The notes: generated by a model from the letters alone, not told the origin. A stretch of DNA of 64,000 nucleotides from DASUAS01 sp963756895 (GCA_963756895.1 CAVWPI010000006.1:1-64000); one strand, 5' to 3'; shown: positions 1 through 10,031, numbered from the stretch's first letter. Numbers and translations are program-made.

Positions 1-962
1 TCGGCCCAGTGGAGCTTGATGATCGATCCCTCGGGGCCGGGAACCGGTGCGCGCCGGTTGCGGGAGATGCCGAGATAGGTGAGCGCTCGCAACGCGGCGA
101 CGTCAGCCCGGGCCTGCGAGAATGCGCGAGCGATCTCGTCATCGTCGAGCAGGCCCCTCTGGCGCGTGATCTCATGAGACGTTCGACGGTGGATGACAGC
201 TGCACCTGGTCGACCGTGAACGCCGTGCCACGCTCGAACGACAGGGTCGACATGGCGACGCTCCATCCGTTGTCGATCACACCGACGACGTTCGAGAGTG
301 GGATTCGCACCTCGTCGTAGAAGACCTCGCAGAAGTCAGTTCCACCCTCCATCGTCTTGATGGGACGGACGTCGATGCCGGGGCTGCGCATGTCGCAGAT
401 GACCCACGTGATGCCCTTGTGCTTGGGCACCTCGGTGTTGGTGCGGACGAGCAGCTCCTGGTAGTCGGCCACATCGGCGAAGCTGGTCCAGATCTTCTGC
501 CCGGTGACGACCAGCTCGTTACCGTCGACGACCGCCCGCGTACGCAACGACGCCAGATCCGAGCCGGCCTCGGGCTCGGAGAAGCCCTGGCACCACACGA
601 CGTCGCCGCGGAGGATCTTCGGGAGGTGGAACGCCCGCTGCTCCTCGGTCGCTCGGGCGATGAGCGTCGGCCCGGCGTGCGACAGCCCCACGAAGCGGGC
701 ATCGATTCCCCGCATGCCGGTGCGGGCGTACTCCTCGAACCAGATGAGCTGCTGGGTGAGGGCAAGGCCCCGGCCACCGAACTCGACCGGCCACGAGATG
801 CCAGCCCAACCCGTGTTCGTACTGCAGGCGTTGCCACGCCAGGTCGTAGTCGCGCATGGCCTTGCCCTCGCGGGGCCTGCGTTCGCTCGGCGCGTTCTCT
901 GCCAGCCACGTCCTGACCTCGTCGCGAAACTCGTCGTCCTCCGCGGAGAAGGCCAGGTCCAC
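1..962 (-). CDS. acyl-CoA dehydrogenase, partial, frame-shifted
   Basis: FAD-dependent dehydrogenase that introduces an alpha-beta double bond into acyl-CoA. The N-terminus (AFSAEDDEFRDEVRTWL) and the substrate/FAD loop WCQGFSEPEAGSDLAS are family-typical; the C-terminus lies beyond the window edge. The reading frame changes near 812 and near 180, but the family sequence resumes each time, which suggests base-calling errors. GTG start at 962 overlaps by one base the TAG stop of the upstream amidohydrolase fragment, so translation is probably coupled in one operon running leftward from 3779. Substrate cannot be predicted. Confidence 0.85.
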
Positions 963-1210
963 TACTGGAAGTCCTGGAGCTCGACCAGGTCGATGGCGTT
1001 GCCGCGCTCGATCTTGTGGATCGAGTCGGCGCCGAGCCCGTCGAGCAGCTTGGCCACGATCCCGCGCGAGTGCGACCAGGTCGAGTCGGTGTGCGGGTAG
1101 TCGGTCTCGAACGTGATGCGGTCGATGCCGATGCGCTCGCGCAACTCGATGCCGGTGTTGTCCTTGAAGAAGCAGCCGTAGACGTTCCGGTGGAAGTAAT
1201 GGCTCAACAT
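962..1210 (-). pseudogene. amidohydrolase-2 C-terminal fragment
   Basis: Eighty-two residues matching only the C-terminal end of the amidohydrolase-2 (TIM-barrel, ACMSD-like) family: YFHRNVYGCFFKD followed by IGIDRITFETDYPHTDSTW, where the Asp of DYPH is a family metal ligand. Family members are usually about 350-420 residues; the first ~300 are missing. Family-like sequence continues upstream of the ATG, in the same frame without a start, until it meets the stop of the quinone oxidoreductase gene at 1230. This looks like a deletion remnant squeezed between two intact operon genes. It may alternatively be translated as a short protein, since both junctions overlap by a base or two. Confidence 0.6.
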
Positions 1211-1229
1211 CGTCGGGCGGCGCTCTTCA

Positions 1230-2231
1230 TCACGACCTCCGCACGTCGACCACCGTGCGGCCGATCACCGCACCCTTCAGGATGCCCTCGAGCACGGCAT
1301 CGAGCTCGTCGAGACCGACGTCGTGGCCGATCTCACCCAGCCCGATGGGCTTGAGGTCGCCGCCGAGTCGCTCCCACACGCCGCGGCGACGGTCGATCGG
1401 CGTCTGCACCGAGTCGATGCCGAGCAGCGACACCCCGCGCAGAACGAATGGCATCATCGTCGTGGGCAGGTCACCGCCGCCGGTCACGCCGCTGCACGCC
1501 ACGGCCCCGCCGTAGTGGATCTTGGGCAGCACGTTGGCCAGCGTCGTACTCCCGACGCAGTCGACCGCGGCCGCCCACATCGTGGTCTCGAGCGGTTTGC
1601 TCGTTCCCTCGCTGAGCGTCGCACGGTTGAGGATCTCCTTGGCGCCGAGGCCCCGCAGGTACGCCTCGGCGTCGGCCTTTCCGGTGCTCGCCACGACCTC
1701 GTAGCCACGATTGGCGAGGATGCCAACCGCCGTGCTGCCGACGCCGCCGGTCGCGCCGGTGACGAGCACGGGGCCGTCGGCCGGTGTCAGGCCGCGCTCT
1801 TCGAGAGCGACGACCGAGAGTGCGGCCGTGTAGCCGGCGGTGCCGATCACCATGGTCTCGCGCAGCGCGAGGCCGGACGGGACAGGAACGAGCCAGTCGG
1901 CCGGGACCCGCGCATACTCGGCAAACCCACCGTGGCGCGAGACGCCGAGGTCGTACCCGTGGGCGAGGACCTCGGCACCGACGGGGAACCGGCCGTCGTC
2001 GCTCTCGGCCACCACGCCGGCGAGATCGATCCCGGGGACGATCGGCGAGATGCGGGCGACCCTCCCGGCGGGCGTGGATGCCAGCCCATCCTTGTAGTTG
2101 ACGCTCGACCAGTGCACCTCGACCAACACGCCGTCGGACGGCAGGTCGTCGCGCGTACGCGTCGCGACGCCGCGCTGCACGGCCTCGCCCTTCGTGTCGG
2201 CGAGGAAGGCACGGAACGACGAGGCGGTCAC
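1230..2231 (-). CDS. YhdH/AcuI-type zinc-free quinone oxidoreductase
   Basis: Medium-chain dehydrogenase/reductase of the YhdH/AcuI branch, which includes NADPH-dependent acryloyl-CoA reductases. Visible are the catalytic-domain motif SSVNYKDGL, the PGIDLAG stretch, and the nucleotide-binding loop VTGATGGVGSTAV around residue 155. No structural-zinc cysteine cluster is present, as expected. I chose GTG 2231 (333 residues) because homology begins at ASSFRAFLAD; the open frame extends to 2324 but overlaps the end of the CoA ligase. Together with the ligase and acyl-CoA dehydrogenase it suggests a short acyl or aldehyde degradation operon. The physiological substrate is not known. Confidence 0.8.
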   Translation of the reverse strand: MTASSFRAFLADTKGEAVQRGVATRTRDDLPSDGVLVEVHWSSVNYKDGLASTPAGRVARISPIVPGIDLAGVVAESDDGRFPVGAEVLAHGYDLGVSRHGGFAEYARVPADWLVPVPSGLALRETMVIGTAGYTAALSVVALEERGLTPADGPVLVTGATGGVGSTAVGILANRGYEVVASTGKADAEAYLRGLGAKEILNRATLSEGTSKPLETTMWAAAVDCVGSTTLANVLPKIHYGGAVACSGVTGGGDLPTTMMPFVLRGVSLLGIDSVQTPIDRRRGVWERLGGDLKPIGLGEIGHDVGLDELDAVLEGILKGAVIGRTVVDVRRS

Positions 2232-2253
2232 GGAATCGATCGTAACGACGCCT

Positions 2254-3779
2254 TCATTTCGGCCTGATGTCCCATCCGGCGTCGACCTGAGCTGGTGACC
2301 GAACGGTTCCGAGCCCCGCGTCACGCGCGATCGCCGACGCGGCCAGCGCCGCCTTGTCGACCTTCATCATCGAGGTGACCGGCAGCGCGTCGACGATGAC
2401 CACGTCGTCGGGCGCCTTGTAGTCGGCAAGCCACTCACCACACCAGGACCTGAGCTCGACCGCGTCGGTGGCGCCGCGCCGGCCGCCGGGACGACGAAGG
2501 CGACGCCCTTCTCGCCGATCACGCGCGTGGGAACGCCGACGACGCTCACCTGGGCCACGGCCGGGTGCTCAGCGAGCACGTGCTCGACCTCGAGCGGGTG
2601 CACGTTGTAACCGCCCCGGATGTACATGTCGCTGACGCGACCGACCAGCACGAGGTTGCCGTCGCGGTCGAGCCGGCCGAGGTCGGTGCTGCGCAACCAC
2701 CCGTCGGCCGTGAACGCCTCGGTCGTGCTGGTCTCGTCGCGCCAGTAGCCACGCATGGCGCAGGCCGAGCGGACGTGCACGCGCCCAACGTCACCGTCGG
2801 CGACTGCACGCCCCTCGTCGTCGCGCAGTTCGACCTCGACGCCTCTCTGGGGGCGACCGACGCTGCGGTAGAGCACCTCGGGTGCGTCACCTGGCTCGGT
2901 GCCCGTGATCGACGGCGACTCGGTCATCGCGTAGCGGACGACGACCGAGCACCCGAGGCGCTCGCGCATGCGCTTGACCAGCTCGGGCGGGGCGGGCGCG
3001 GTCGCGCTGAGGCAGAGGCGGAGCGACGAGAGGTCGGCGGTTGCGACCGCCGGGTGTTCGACGACCTTGGCCCATTGCGTCGGCACGCCGCCGACGACGG
3101 TGATGCGCTCGGATTCGAGGAGGCGAACCATCTCGTCGACCGACCACGGCTGCGGGGTGATGACGACGGTGATCCCCCACGCGAGCTGCTCCCAGAGCTT
3201 GGCCATGTAGCCGGCGTGCGCGAACGGCGTGGCCACGAGCCGGCGGTCGAATGGCGCCGCCATGACGCCAGCGGTTGCAACCGCGGCCTCGAGCCCGCGG
3301 TGGTCGAACCACGCGCCCTTCGGCAGTCCCGTCGTCCCGCTCGTCCAGATGATGACGGCGGGATCGTCTGGTGACCGTCGCGGGCGGCGGTCACCGAGGC
3401 GGGACCGGGCGTCGCCGACCGGCGGCTCGCTGATCACCACCGCGGGCTGCGACCGTTCCACGATCGCGTCGACCTCTCGCGGACCGAGCCGCGTGTTGAG
3501 GCCCGTGGCGACTGCACCGGCCCGGACGACCGCGGCGTAGGCGATGGCGTAGTCGAGGGACGGTGGCAACGTGATGGCGACGACGTCGCCCGGGCGGACG
3601 CCCGCGGCCACGAGGTCGGCGGCGGCGGTGTCCGCCGCCGCGATCCACTCGCCGAACGTGCATCGCCGGTCACCGTCGACGTAGGCCTCGCGGTCGCCGA
3701 ACTGGTCGGCCGCCGCGTCCATCGCCTCGTCGACGGTTGCGAAGCGACCTCGCAACGGCGGCGATGCAGCGGACGTCAT
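2254..3779 (-). CDS. acyl-CoA synthetase (AMP-forming), frame-shifted near the end
   Basis: Class I adenylate-forming enzyme activating a carboxylic acid to its CoA thioester through an acyl-AMP. The P-loop IIWTSGTTGLPKGA lies near residue 140, the A8 hinge region reads GRVSDMYIRGGYNVHPLEVE, and the C-terminal catalytic Lys region SMMKVDKAAL is found in a second frame after a shift near 2480. The true stop is then TGA 2254-2256, 22 bases before the YhdH start. The N-terminal half is shorter than usual: about 40 residues ahead of the P-loop appear compressed. ATG 3779 overlaps an upstream TGA, hinting at a lost or unrecognised upstream gene. Likely substrates are medium or branched acids, but this is inference. 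Confidence 0.85.
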
Positions 3780-4100
3780 CCCGGCCGCAGCATCACGTTC
3801 GAGCCCAGCCCGCGCACCTCGGCCGGTTCGAGGTTGGCGTCGGCACGAGCGCGCGCCACGGCGAGGCGACGAGGGCGTGACGTCGCCGATGTCGCCGACA
3901 TCGGAGAGCGTGAACGCGCCGATGGCGCTCCATGTCCATCAGCGGCGAACGTACCGGAGGGGGCGGCGGCGTCACCGGTGGGCGTCCCGGCGACAGCGAA
4001 CCGACATCGTGCTGTCCTCGGGTCGACTGCGCAGGGCCGAGCGACATCGTTCCGAAAGGCGTCGTCCTCCAGACTTTGTGCCCCGAAAGTAGGAGAAACC
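3780..4100. other. divergent intergenic region with possible gene remnant
   Basis: About 320 bases between the leftward CoA ligase and the rightward SDR. On the minus strand an open frame ends with an ATGA-type overlap onto the ligase start and its last ~20 residues (ANLEPAEVRGLGSNVMLRPG) have the codon bias of real coding sequence. I cannot assign it to a family. Further upstream the frame is not convincing. The right end holds the AGGAG ribosome site of the SDR at 4091-4095. Confidence 0.35.
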
Positions 4101-4943
4101 ATGGGTGGCTCGTTCTTCGACCGGTATGGGCCCTGGGCCGTCGTCGCGGGCGCGTCCGCCGGGCTTGGGGCCGCGTTCGCCGACGAGGCCGCGCGCCGTG
4201 GGACCAACGTGATCCTCTGCGCTCGCCGGAGTGACGTGATGGAGCGCACTGCCGCCGAGCTTCGCGACCGTCATGGCGTCGAGGTCCGAACGGTCACCGT
4301 CGATATGGGTTCACCCGACCTGGACGACGTCGTCGCCGCCGCCACCGACGACGTCGAGGTCGGCCTGTTCATCTACAACGCGGCGGCGGAGCCCCAAGGC
4401 CGGTTCCTCACCACGCCGACCGATGAGCTGCTCACGAACATCACCGTCAACTGCGTGACGCCCACCGTGTTGACCAAACGGTTCGCGGCAGCGATGGTGA
4501 GCCGAGGACGAGGTGGCATCGTGCTCGTGTCCTCGATGGGCGCGCTCCAGGGCGTCAAGATCTTCGCCGCGTACGGCGCGGCCAAGGCGTACGAGCTCAT
4601 CTTGGGTGAGGGGCTCTGGGACGAGTTGCGCGACCAGGGCGTGGATGCGTGCGCGTACGTCGTCGGCGCCACCGCGACGCCGAACTTCGTTCACAACGCC
4701 AACAAGATGACGCCACCCGACCCGGAAGCGTTGGCACGCGTGCTCGGGGAGTCAGGAAATGCGTCCGTCGCCGAGCCCCGCACACCCGAAGACGTCGCCG
4801 CGGCATTGTTCGAGCAGCTCGGTACCGGGCCCCGGTTGTACTCACATCCGGACGACGCCGCAAGCGCCTCCCACGCTGCGACACTTCCGCGCGAAGAAGC
4901 CGTCGCACGCATGGGCCGGCTCACGGAGCTGTTCTGGAAATAG
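4101..4943 (+). CDS. short-chain dehydrogenase/reductase
   Basis: NAD(P)-dependent Rossmann-fold oxidoreductase, 280 residues and intact. It shows the cofactor loop AGASAGLGAAFA at residues 13-24, the acidic or basic selectivity region CARRSD, the YNAAAE counterpart of the NNAG motif, and the catalytic Ser plus Tyr-x3-Lys in LVSSMGAL and AYGAAKAYE. ATG 4101 follows AGGAG at 4091-4095. It is transcribed away from the CoA ligase operon and converges on a second SDR. Substrate is unknown; the C-terminal extension after residue 230 is somewhat longer than in fatty-acid-type SDRs. Confidence 0.85.
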   Translation: MGGSFFDRYGPWAVVAGASAGLGAAFADEAARRGTNVILCARRSDVMERTAAELRDRHGVEVRTVTVDMGSPDLDDVVAAATDDVEVGLFIYNAAAEPQGRFLTTPTDELLTNITVNCVTPTVLTKRFAAAMVSRGRGGIVLVSSMGALQGVKIFAAYGAAKAYELILGEGLWDELRDQGVDACAYVVGATATPNFVHNANKMTPPDPEALARVLGESGNASVAEPRTPEDVAAALFEQLGTGPRLYSHPDDAASASHAATLPREEAVARMGRLTELFWK

Positions 4944-4963
4944 ATGACGGTAGGGCGCTGCGC

Positions 4964-5715
4964 TCACCGGAGGTAGTTGTAGCCGCCGTCGATCATGAGG
5001 GTGGTGCCGGTGATGAACTTGGCGTCGGGGCCGGCGAGGTACACGGCACCGCGGCCGATGTCGGACTCGGCGTCACCCCAGTGGCCGAGCGGCACTTGGG
5101 CGGTCACCGCCTCGTAGGCGCCGGTCGAGTCGTCGAAGTCGGTGGCACCGGGCGAGTCGGCGAGCGGGCAGATGGCGTTGACGCGGATGCCGTAGCGGCC
5201 CCACTCGATCGCGCCGACCCGTGACAATGTGCGCACCGCCTCCTTGGCCATGGCGTAGCCCGACATCATGGGGTGGGGCAGGATGCTCGACCCCGAGCCC
5301 ATGTTGATCACGCTGCCCTTCGAGTCGCGCAGGTAGGGGAAGCAGGCCTGCATCAGCCGGAAGCACGCAGGGGGCCGGAGCGCCACATCGACTCCATGTC
5401 GTCGTCGGTGAGCTTGCGGATCGACATGTACGTCATCGCTTGGGCGTTGTTCACCAGCACGTCGATGCGACCCCACTCGTCGACCACCCGGGCGACGCTC
5501 GCTTCGATCTGGTCGCGGTGCTCGACGTCGCACGCGAGGGGCAGTCCCTCGCCGCCGGCGGCGGCGATCTCGGCCGCTACCGTCTCGCACTTCGACACCG
5601 TCCGCCCGAGCAGCGCGACCCGCGCGCCATCCTTGGCCAGCGCGAGGGCGATGCCGCGGCCCACGCCCTGACCGGCCCCGGTGACGATGGCGACCTTGCC
5701 GTCCAGCACACCCAT
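4964..5715 (-). CDS. short-chain dehydrogenase/reductase, one frame shift
   Basis: Classical SDR of about 250 residues: cofactor loop TGAGQGVGRG at residues 12-21, LVNNAQA, catalytic Ser in INMGSGSS and Tyr-x3-Lys in SGYAMAKEA, and the C-terminal FITGTTLMIDGGYN. The frame breaks at a run of five Gs at 5370-5374; a sixth base would restore WRSGPPACFRLMQACF, so this is probably a homopolymer error. ATG 5715 is two bases after the LLM stop at 5717, so the two are co-transcribed and probably act in one pathway with F420. Confidence 0.85.
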
Positions 5716-5716
5716 C

Positions 5717-6598
5717 TCACAGCTCTTTCGTCGGTTCGATGACCTCGGTCCCGAAGCGGGCGAGCTCGTCGCGCACCTCGGGCATCTCCTTCGCGCGGAT
5801 GGCGATCGTGCAGCGGTCGACACCGAGTTCGGCCATGGCCGTCGCCTCCTCGGCGGTGCGGGCGCCGCCGACTGTGATCTCGATCTCGTCGAGGTCGCGA
5901 CCCACCCGATCGCACTCGGCGTCGACGTCGGCCAGAATCCGGCGAAGCTCGGGAATGAAGTCGTGCTGCGGCCCGACGTACGGGAAGTAGCCGTCGCCGA
6001 CGCGGACGGCCCGCCGGATGGCCGCCGATGACGTCCCACCGACGTGGATGGGCACCGTGCCCCGGGGCGGGCTGGGGTCGCACCGCACCTCGTCGAACGC
6101 GACGAACTGGCCGTGGTACGACGCGACCTCCTCCTCCCAGAGCAGCCGCATCGCCTCGAGGTACTCGTCCATCCGCTGACCCCGGTTGGTGAACTCCATG
6201 CCCACGGCGCCGTACTCCTCGGGCAGCTCCCCGACGCCGACGCCGAGCTGGACGCGGCCCCCGGACAGGGCGTCGAGCGTCGCCACCGACTTGGCCAACA
6301 CGGCGGGCTGGTGCTCGGGGACGATCACGACGTTCGTGCCGAGTTGGATCGTCGTCGTGTGCGAGGCCACGAACGCCAGCCAGATGAGCGGGTCGGGGAG
6401 CCCTCCCCGCCGCCACACCCGGTCCATCTTGCCGTCGAGCGAGCCCCGGTACGGGGTGGCGTCCGGACCCACCGGCACCACCACGTGCTCCGGGGACCAC
6501 AGCGACTCGAACCCGGCGGCCTCGGCCGCGGTCGCCATCGCCACGGCGCGGTCAGGCTCGGGAAACGAGGTGCTGGCATAGACGATGCCCCACTTCAT
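5717..6598 (-). CDS. LLM-class F420-dependent oxidoreductase
   Basis: Luciferase-like TIM-barrel flavoprotein expected to use coenzyme F420, 293 residues, intact. Family signatures are FESLWSPEHVVVP, IQLGTNVVIVPEHQP, GRVQLGVGVGELPEEY and the C-terminal WEEEV and HVGGTSSAAIRRAVRVGDGY segments. ATG 6598 is preceded by a weak GGCAGG site. The gene is divergent from a TetR regulator across a region bearing a 12-bp direct repeat, so it is probably the main target of that regulator. Substrate unknown. Confidence 0.88.
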   Translation of the reverse strand: MKWGIVYASTSFPEPDRAVAMATAAEAAGFESLWSPEHVVVPVGPDATPYRGSLDGKMDRVWRRGGLPDPLIWLAFVASHTTTIQLGTNVVIVPEHQPAVLAKSVATLDALSGGRVQLGVGVGELPEEYGAVGMEFTNRGQRMDEYLEAMRLLWEEEVASYHGQFVAFDEVRCDPSPPRGTVPIHVGGTSSAAIRRAVRVGDGYFPYVGPQHDFIPELRRILADVDAECDRVGRDLDEIEITVGGARTAEEATAMAELGVDRCTIAIRAKEMPEVRDELARFGTEVIEPTKEL

Positions 6599-6664
6599 GC
6601 TGTCCTGCCCTTCATGCTTCCTCCGCAACGAAATGAGGCTCGTAGAGCTTCGGGTTTTGCAATA

Positions 6665-6701
6665 CATACGATAACTGAGCCGGTAATGGCATACGATAAC
6701 T
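6665..6701. promoter_or_regulatory. direct-repeat operator candidate
   Basis: The 12-mer CATACGATAACT occurs at 6665-6676 and again at 6690-6701, exactly 25 bases apart, inside the divergent LLM/TetR intergenic region. Identical direct repeats this long at a tight spacing are unlikely by chance in a GC-rich background and are AT-rich compared with the surroundings. The second copy overlaps the first possible ATG (6686) of the TetR gene, which argues that translation really begins later, at GTG 6713 or 6728. Confidence 0.6.
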
Positions 6702-7474
6702 ACAGTGCGCTTGTGTCGAGTGACCCGGTGAGTCGCCCCCGTCGTGCCCGTGGCTCGCTGAACGGGGACGACATCCTCGACGCGGCGGCCCGGATCGTCG
6801 AGCACGAGGGCTTGGATGCGCTCAGCATGCCGCATCTCGCTCGCGCCATGGGCTGCGGTGTCACGAGCCTCTACTGGTATTTCCGAAGCAAAGACGATCT
6901 GGTGGAAGCGCTCATGGACCGCGTGGGTCGTGACGCGCTCACGAGGCTGCCGCCAGTGGGCGATGGTCCGTGGGACGACGAGCTCGTCGCGTACCTCGTC
7001 GCGTTCCGTTCGCTGATGCATCGCTCGCCTCTGTACCGCGAGGTGTTCCCGCAGAACACGCGCCTCACGTTTTCGGCGAGCCGAATCGGACGCCAAGTGC
7101 TCCGCCGCACGGACGCGGGTGTGGCGCTGCTCACCAGAGCCGGCTTCACACCACAGCAGGCGGCGATCATCCTCACCGTCTTCGCCAACTACACCATGGG
7201 CTTCATCCTGCGGGAGTACGCGGCCGCCGAGGATGAAGAAGACATTGCCGCCATCAACGCCAGCGTTGCCCGGCTTGGCGCCGCGGAGCTTCCCGTGTTG
7301 AGTGAGGTGGACGACTACGGAACCATGCGTGCCTTCGGCGATGAGCAGTTCCTCGTCGGCTTGCGCCTGCTTCTGCAGGGCGTGCGGCACGAACTCGAGG
7401 TACCGGATGTCACGGCGCCGCAAAGAGGCACCTCCCAAGGACGAACACGCACGCGCACGCGCACGAAGTCGTGA
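6686..7474 (+). CDS. TetR/AcrR-family transcriptional regulator
   Basis: DNA-binding repressor with an N-terminal helix-turn-helix (residues ~18-65: DILDAAARIVEHEGLDALS, then SLYWYFRSKDDLVEALMDR) and a TetR C-terminal ligand domain. The N-terminus before residue 12 is doubtful because the first ATG lies between two operator-like repeats; GTG 6713 or 6728 are alternatives. The extreme C-terminus is Arg/Thr-rich (RTRTRTRTKS). It probably controls the divergent LLM-SDR operon and itself. The ligand is unknown, plausibly an acyl-CoA or the LLM substrate. Confidence 0.85.
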   Translation: MAYDNYSALVSSDPVSRPRRARGSLNGDDILDAAARIVEHEGLDALSMPHLARAMGCGVTSLYWYFRSKDDLVEALMDRVGRDALTRLPPVGDGPWDDELVAYLVAFRSLMHRSPLYREVFPQNTRLTFSASRIGRQVLRRTDAGVALLTRAGFTPQQAAIILTVFANYTMGFILREYAAAEDEEDIAAINASVARLGAAELPVLSEVDDYGTMRAFGDEQFLVGLRLLLQGVRHELEVPDVTAPQRGTSQGRTRTRTRTKS

Positions 7475-7544
7475 CGGTGTGCTGCGACGCGCGCGCGTGA
7501 CCGCGCTCATGTCCCTGTTCCATCTACCAAAGGCGGCCTGAACC

Positions 7545-8382
7545 ATGGTGCACGACATCCGCACGACCACCAGCGAGGATCACTGGTCAGAGTTCGAGAC
7601 GGCGTGGACGGCGCTCATGACGTACCGGTACCTCGGCAAGCTCTCGCCTGAGCTCGACACGGGCGTGGAGCGCGAAACCATGCCCTTGCGGCACGACATG
7701 CGGAACACGACCGGCGGCATACTCGCCGCGCCGCTCTGCATCGCGTCCCCAGAACCTCACTGGCTCGACTCCCAATGCGTACCGGCACCGGTGGTCATGT
7801 CGTACGAAGTGCTGGATCCCCCGCGACGTGCGCCAGGTCGTCATCGAGCGCGACGTGATCCACCTCGGTCGCACCATGGGCTACAGCCGCTCGCGCACCG
7901 TCGATGCAGACGATCCCGAGCGGGTGATCGCGGTGTCGTCGGGCATGGGCGTGTCGCTCGGCGACGTGCCCGACGGCTACGAGAAGATCGACAACCCCCC
8001 CATCGACGTCGAAGACAGCCCGGACCTCCCGCGCTTGCACGAGGTGTTCGGCGCCGAACGCGGTGCGGACAGCCTCTGGCGACTCCCACCGTTGCGCGCC
8101 GAGTTCTCGGCTCCCCACGCGGCGCTGCACCTCGGTCCGATCAACATCGTGCTCGAGGTGGCAGCGATGGAGGCCGCGGCGGACCACGCGGGCACCGACG
8201 CGCTGCAAGTCGAGAGCTGGCACGTCATGATGGAGCGTCCCGGTGTCACCGGTCCGTTCCGAGCCGAAGCGAGGGTGAACGGCGCAGGAAGCAGCCGCAT
8301 CGCGGTCGCCGCGACGCTCCACGACGAGGGCAAGGACGATCGCGTCATCTCCACTTCAATGGCGATCTTCCAACGCGTGTGA
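7545..8382 (+). CDS. tandem hotdog-fold acyl-CoA thioesterase, one frame shift
   Basis: Two-domain protein related to PaaI/TesB-like thioesterases. The N-terminal half (YRYLGKLSPELDTGVERE, RHDMRNTTGGILAAPLCIA) and the C-terminal half (HAALHLGPINIVLEVAAMEAAADHAG) each look like one hotdog repeat. The halves are in different frames; deleting one C from the five-base run near 7818-7822 joins them as DPRDVRQVVIERD. It follows the TetR gene by 70 bases on the same strand. Role: hydrolysis of an acyl- or aryl-CoA, by family; no substrate evidence. Confidence 0.65.
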
Positions 8383-8500
8383 ACGCAGGCGCTTCCAGGC
8401 CCATTTCCTCAGGTGCCATCGAGGGTGTGTGCGGTTTGGTCGGCGTCCGTTTCCTTGAACGACAGGTTCAGGTTGGTGACGCCTTGGAAGGGGCTCCGTC

Positions 8501-9412
8501 ATGCGGATTGGTGTAGTGATCGGTCGCCGTGGCGGCTTTGGGGACACGATCCCTCAGTTGGTCGCAGAGTACGAACAGGCGCGGGCTGCTGGCGTGTCGT
8601 CGGTGTGGATCACGCAGCATCTCGGGTTCGACGCCTTGACGCTCATCTCTTCCTGGGGCGTTGACGGCGATGTCGAAGTCGGCACCGCAGTGATACCCGT
8701 CCAGACGAGACATCCGGTGGTGCTCGCGGAGCAGGCGCTCACTGCGCAAGCGCTGTGTGGTGGCCGGTTGGCGCTCGGACTTGGCCTCGCGCATGCCCAC
8801 AACCTCGAGCGGCTGTACGGACTTCCTCGTCGCCGTTCCGTGACCTACTTGGCGGACTACTTGTCGACGCTCGACGCGTTGATGGCCGGGGAGCAAGCGA
8901 CGCCGAACGAGAGTTTCGCGTTCTCGACGCGGCTCGGCGCCGCCGAGCTGCCCACGCCGCCGCCGGTGTTGATTGCAGCTCTCGGGCCACGGATGTTGCA
9001 GCTTGCTGGTGAACGAACCGCGGGGACGATCACATGGATGACCGGCGCGGCGACGATCGAAAGCTACGTGTCACCGACGATCCGTGCAGCGGCCGAAGCG
9101 GCTGGTCGTCCTGACCCTCGGCTGGTGGTGTGTCTGCCCGTCTGCGTCACCGACGATGCGGCGAGCGCTCGGGAACGGCTGGGTCCTGCCATCGGCAGCT
9201 ACCGCGACATTCCGTCGTATCGCGCGATGCTGGACCGAGAGGGCGTCGCGGACGCAATCGATGTCGCGATCATCGGAAACGCAGACCACGTGGGCGCCGC
9301 CCTCACCGGCTTGGCCTCTCGAGGCGCGACGGACGTCGCGGCAATCCCGCTCGGAAACCCTGACGAGGTCAGCGCGACCTGGGACGTGATCAGCGCTGCC
9401 GCAAGAACCTGA
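8501..9412 (+). CDS. LLM-class F420-dependent oxidoreductase, MSMEG_4879-like
   Basis: Intact 303-residue luciferase-like flavoprotein. VWITQHLGFDALTLISSWG, GTAVIPVQTRHPVVLAEQAL and GGRLALGLGLAHAHN match the mycobacterial F420 subfamily typified by MSMEG_4879. GGAAGGGG at 8486-8493 serves as ribosome site ahead of ATG 8501. It lies about 120 bases after the thioesterase and immediately left of the accessory island, which begins in the following 150 bases. Confidence 0.87.
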   Translation: MRIGVVIGRRGGFGDTIPQLVAEYEQARAAGVSSVWITQHLGFDALTLISSWGVDGDVEVGTAVIPVQTRHPVVLAEQALTAQALCGGRLALGLGLAHAHNLERLYGLPRRRSVTYLADYLSTLDALMAGEQATPNESFAFSTRLGAAELPTPPPVLIAALGPRMLQLAGERTAGTITWMTGAATIESYVSPTIRAAAEAAGRPDPRLVVCLPVCVTDDAASARERLGPAIGSYRDIPSYRAMLDREGVADAIDVAIIGNADHVGAALTGLASRGATDVAAIPLGNPDEVSATWDVISAAART

Positions 9413-9559
9413 TCCGGTCACCTTTGGCGACACCTCGTCCGTCCATGGGCGGCACCGGGCCCGGCAATCGGCCGCCGAGCGCAAGAACTGATGCGATGAA
9501 GGACACAGGGGCGCCGAAGCGAAGAACGCGCGCCCATTTCGCCGTCCTGGGGTGGACTA

Positions 9560-9765
9560 CGGCGTGCATCCCCACCGCTTCGGTGACGCGGAACTACCCG
9601 TCGGCGACGGTGCGGTCCGAGATGCGCGCGCAGGTGAGCATCATGCGCATCGATGGATGCCTGAGAAGTGCCGCGATCGCTTGAGGTTCATCCTCGGTTG
9701 ATCGCCTGGGTGGCGAGCGTTTGCCGCAACCCGCGGAGATGCGCGGGACCGTCACCGGCGCGGGC
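9560..9765 (-). pseudogene. tyrosine recombinase C-terminal remnant
   Basis: On the minus strand the sequence reads, with one shift, HLRGLRQTLATQAINRG then AIAALLRHPSMRMMLTCARI, SDRTVAD, a stop, and FRVTEAV in the same frame after the stop. This is the catalytic end of a XerC/D-like recombinase in which the conserved TYARI tyrosine is Cys and a stop interrupts the tail, so it cannot be active. It marks the left edge of an accessory island. The rest of 9413-10031 holds no gene I can support. Confidence 0.6.
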
Positions 9766-10031
9766 TTGCCGACCGCGGCGACGTGTCCGTCGAGTTCGGC
9801 GAGTTCGTGTGGCGAATGCATGCACGGCAGCCAAGTCGAGCCTGCCCGGCCGCGACGGAACCATGGAGCCAGGTCCCGCGACACCACCGAGACACGCGCG
9901 ACGACGCCTCCGACTCTGAGCGCGACGACCCCGGCACGCGGTCCCGCGTCACTCGCGTCGACGCCTCCACCCGCGTCAACGACCACGATCAGAACGGAGA
10001 CACACTTCTAGGGCCCGCAAGCGGGCCCCAG

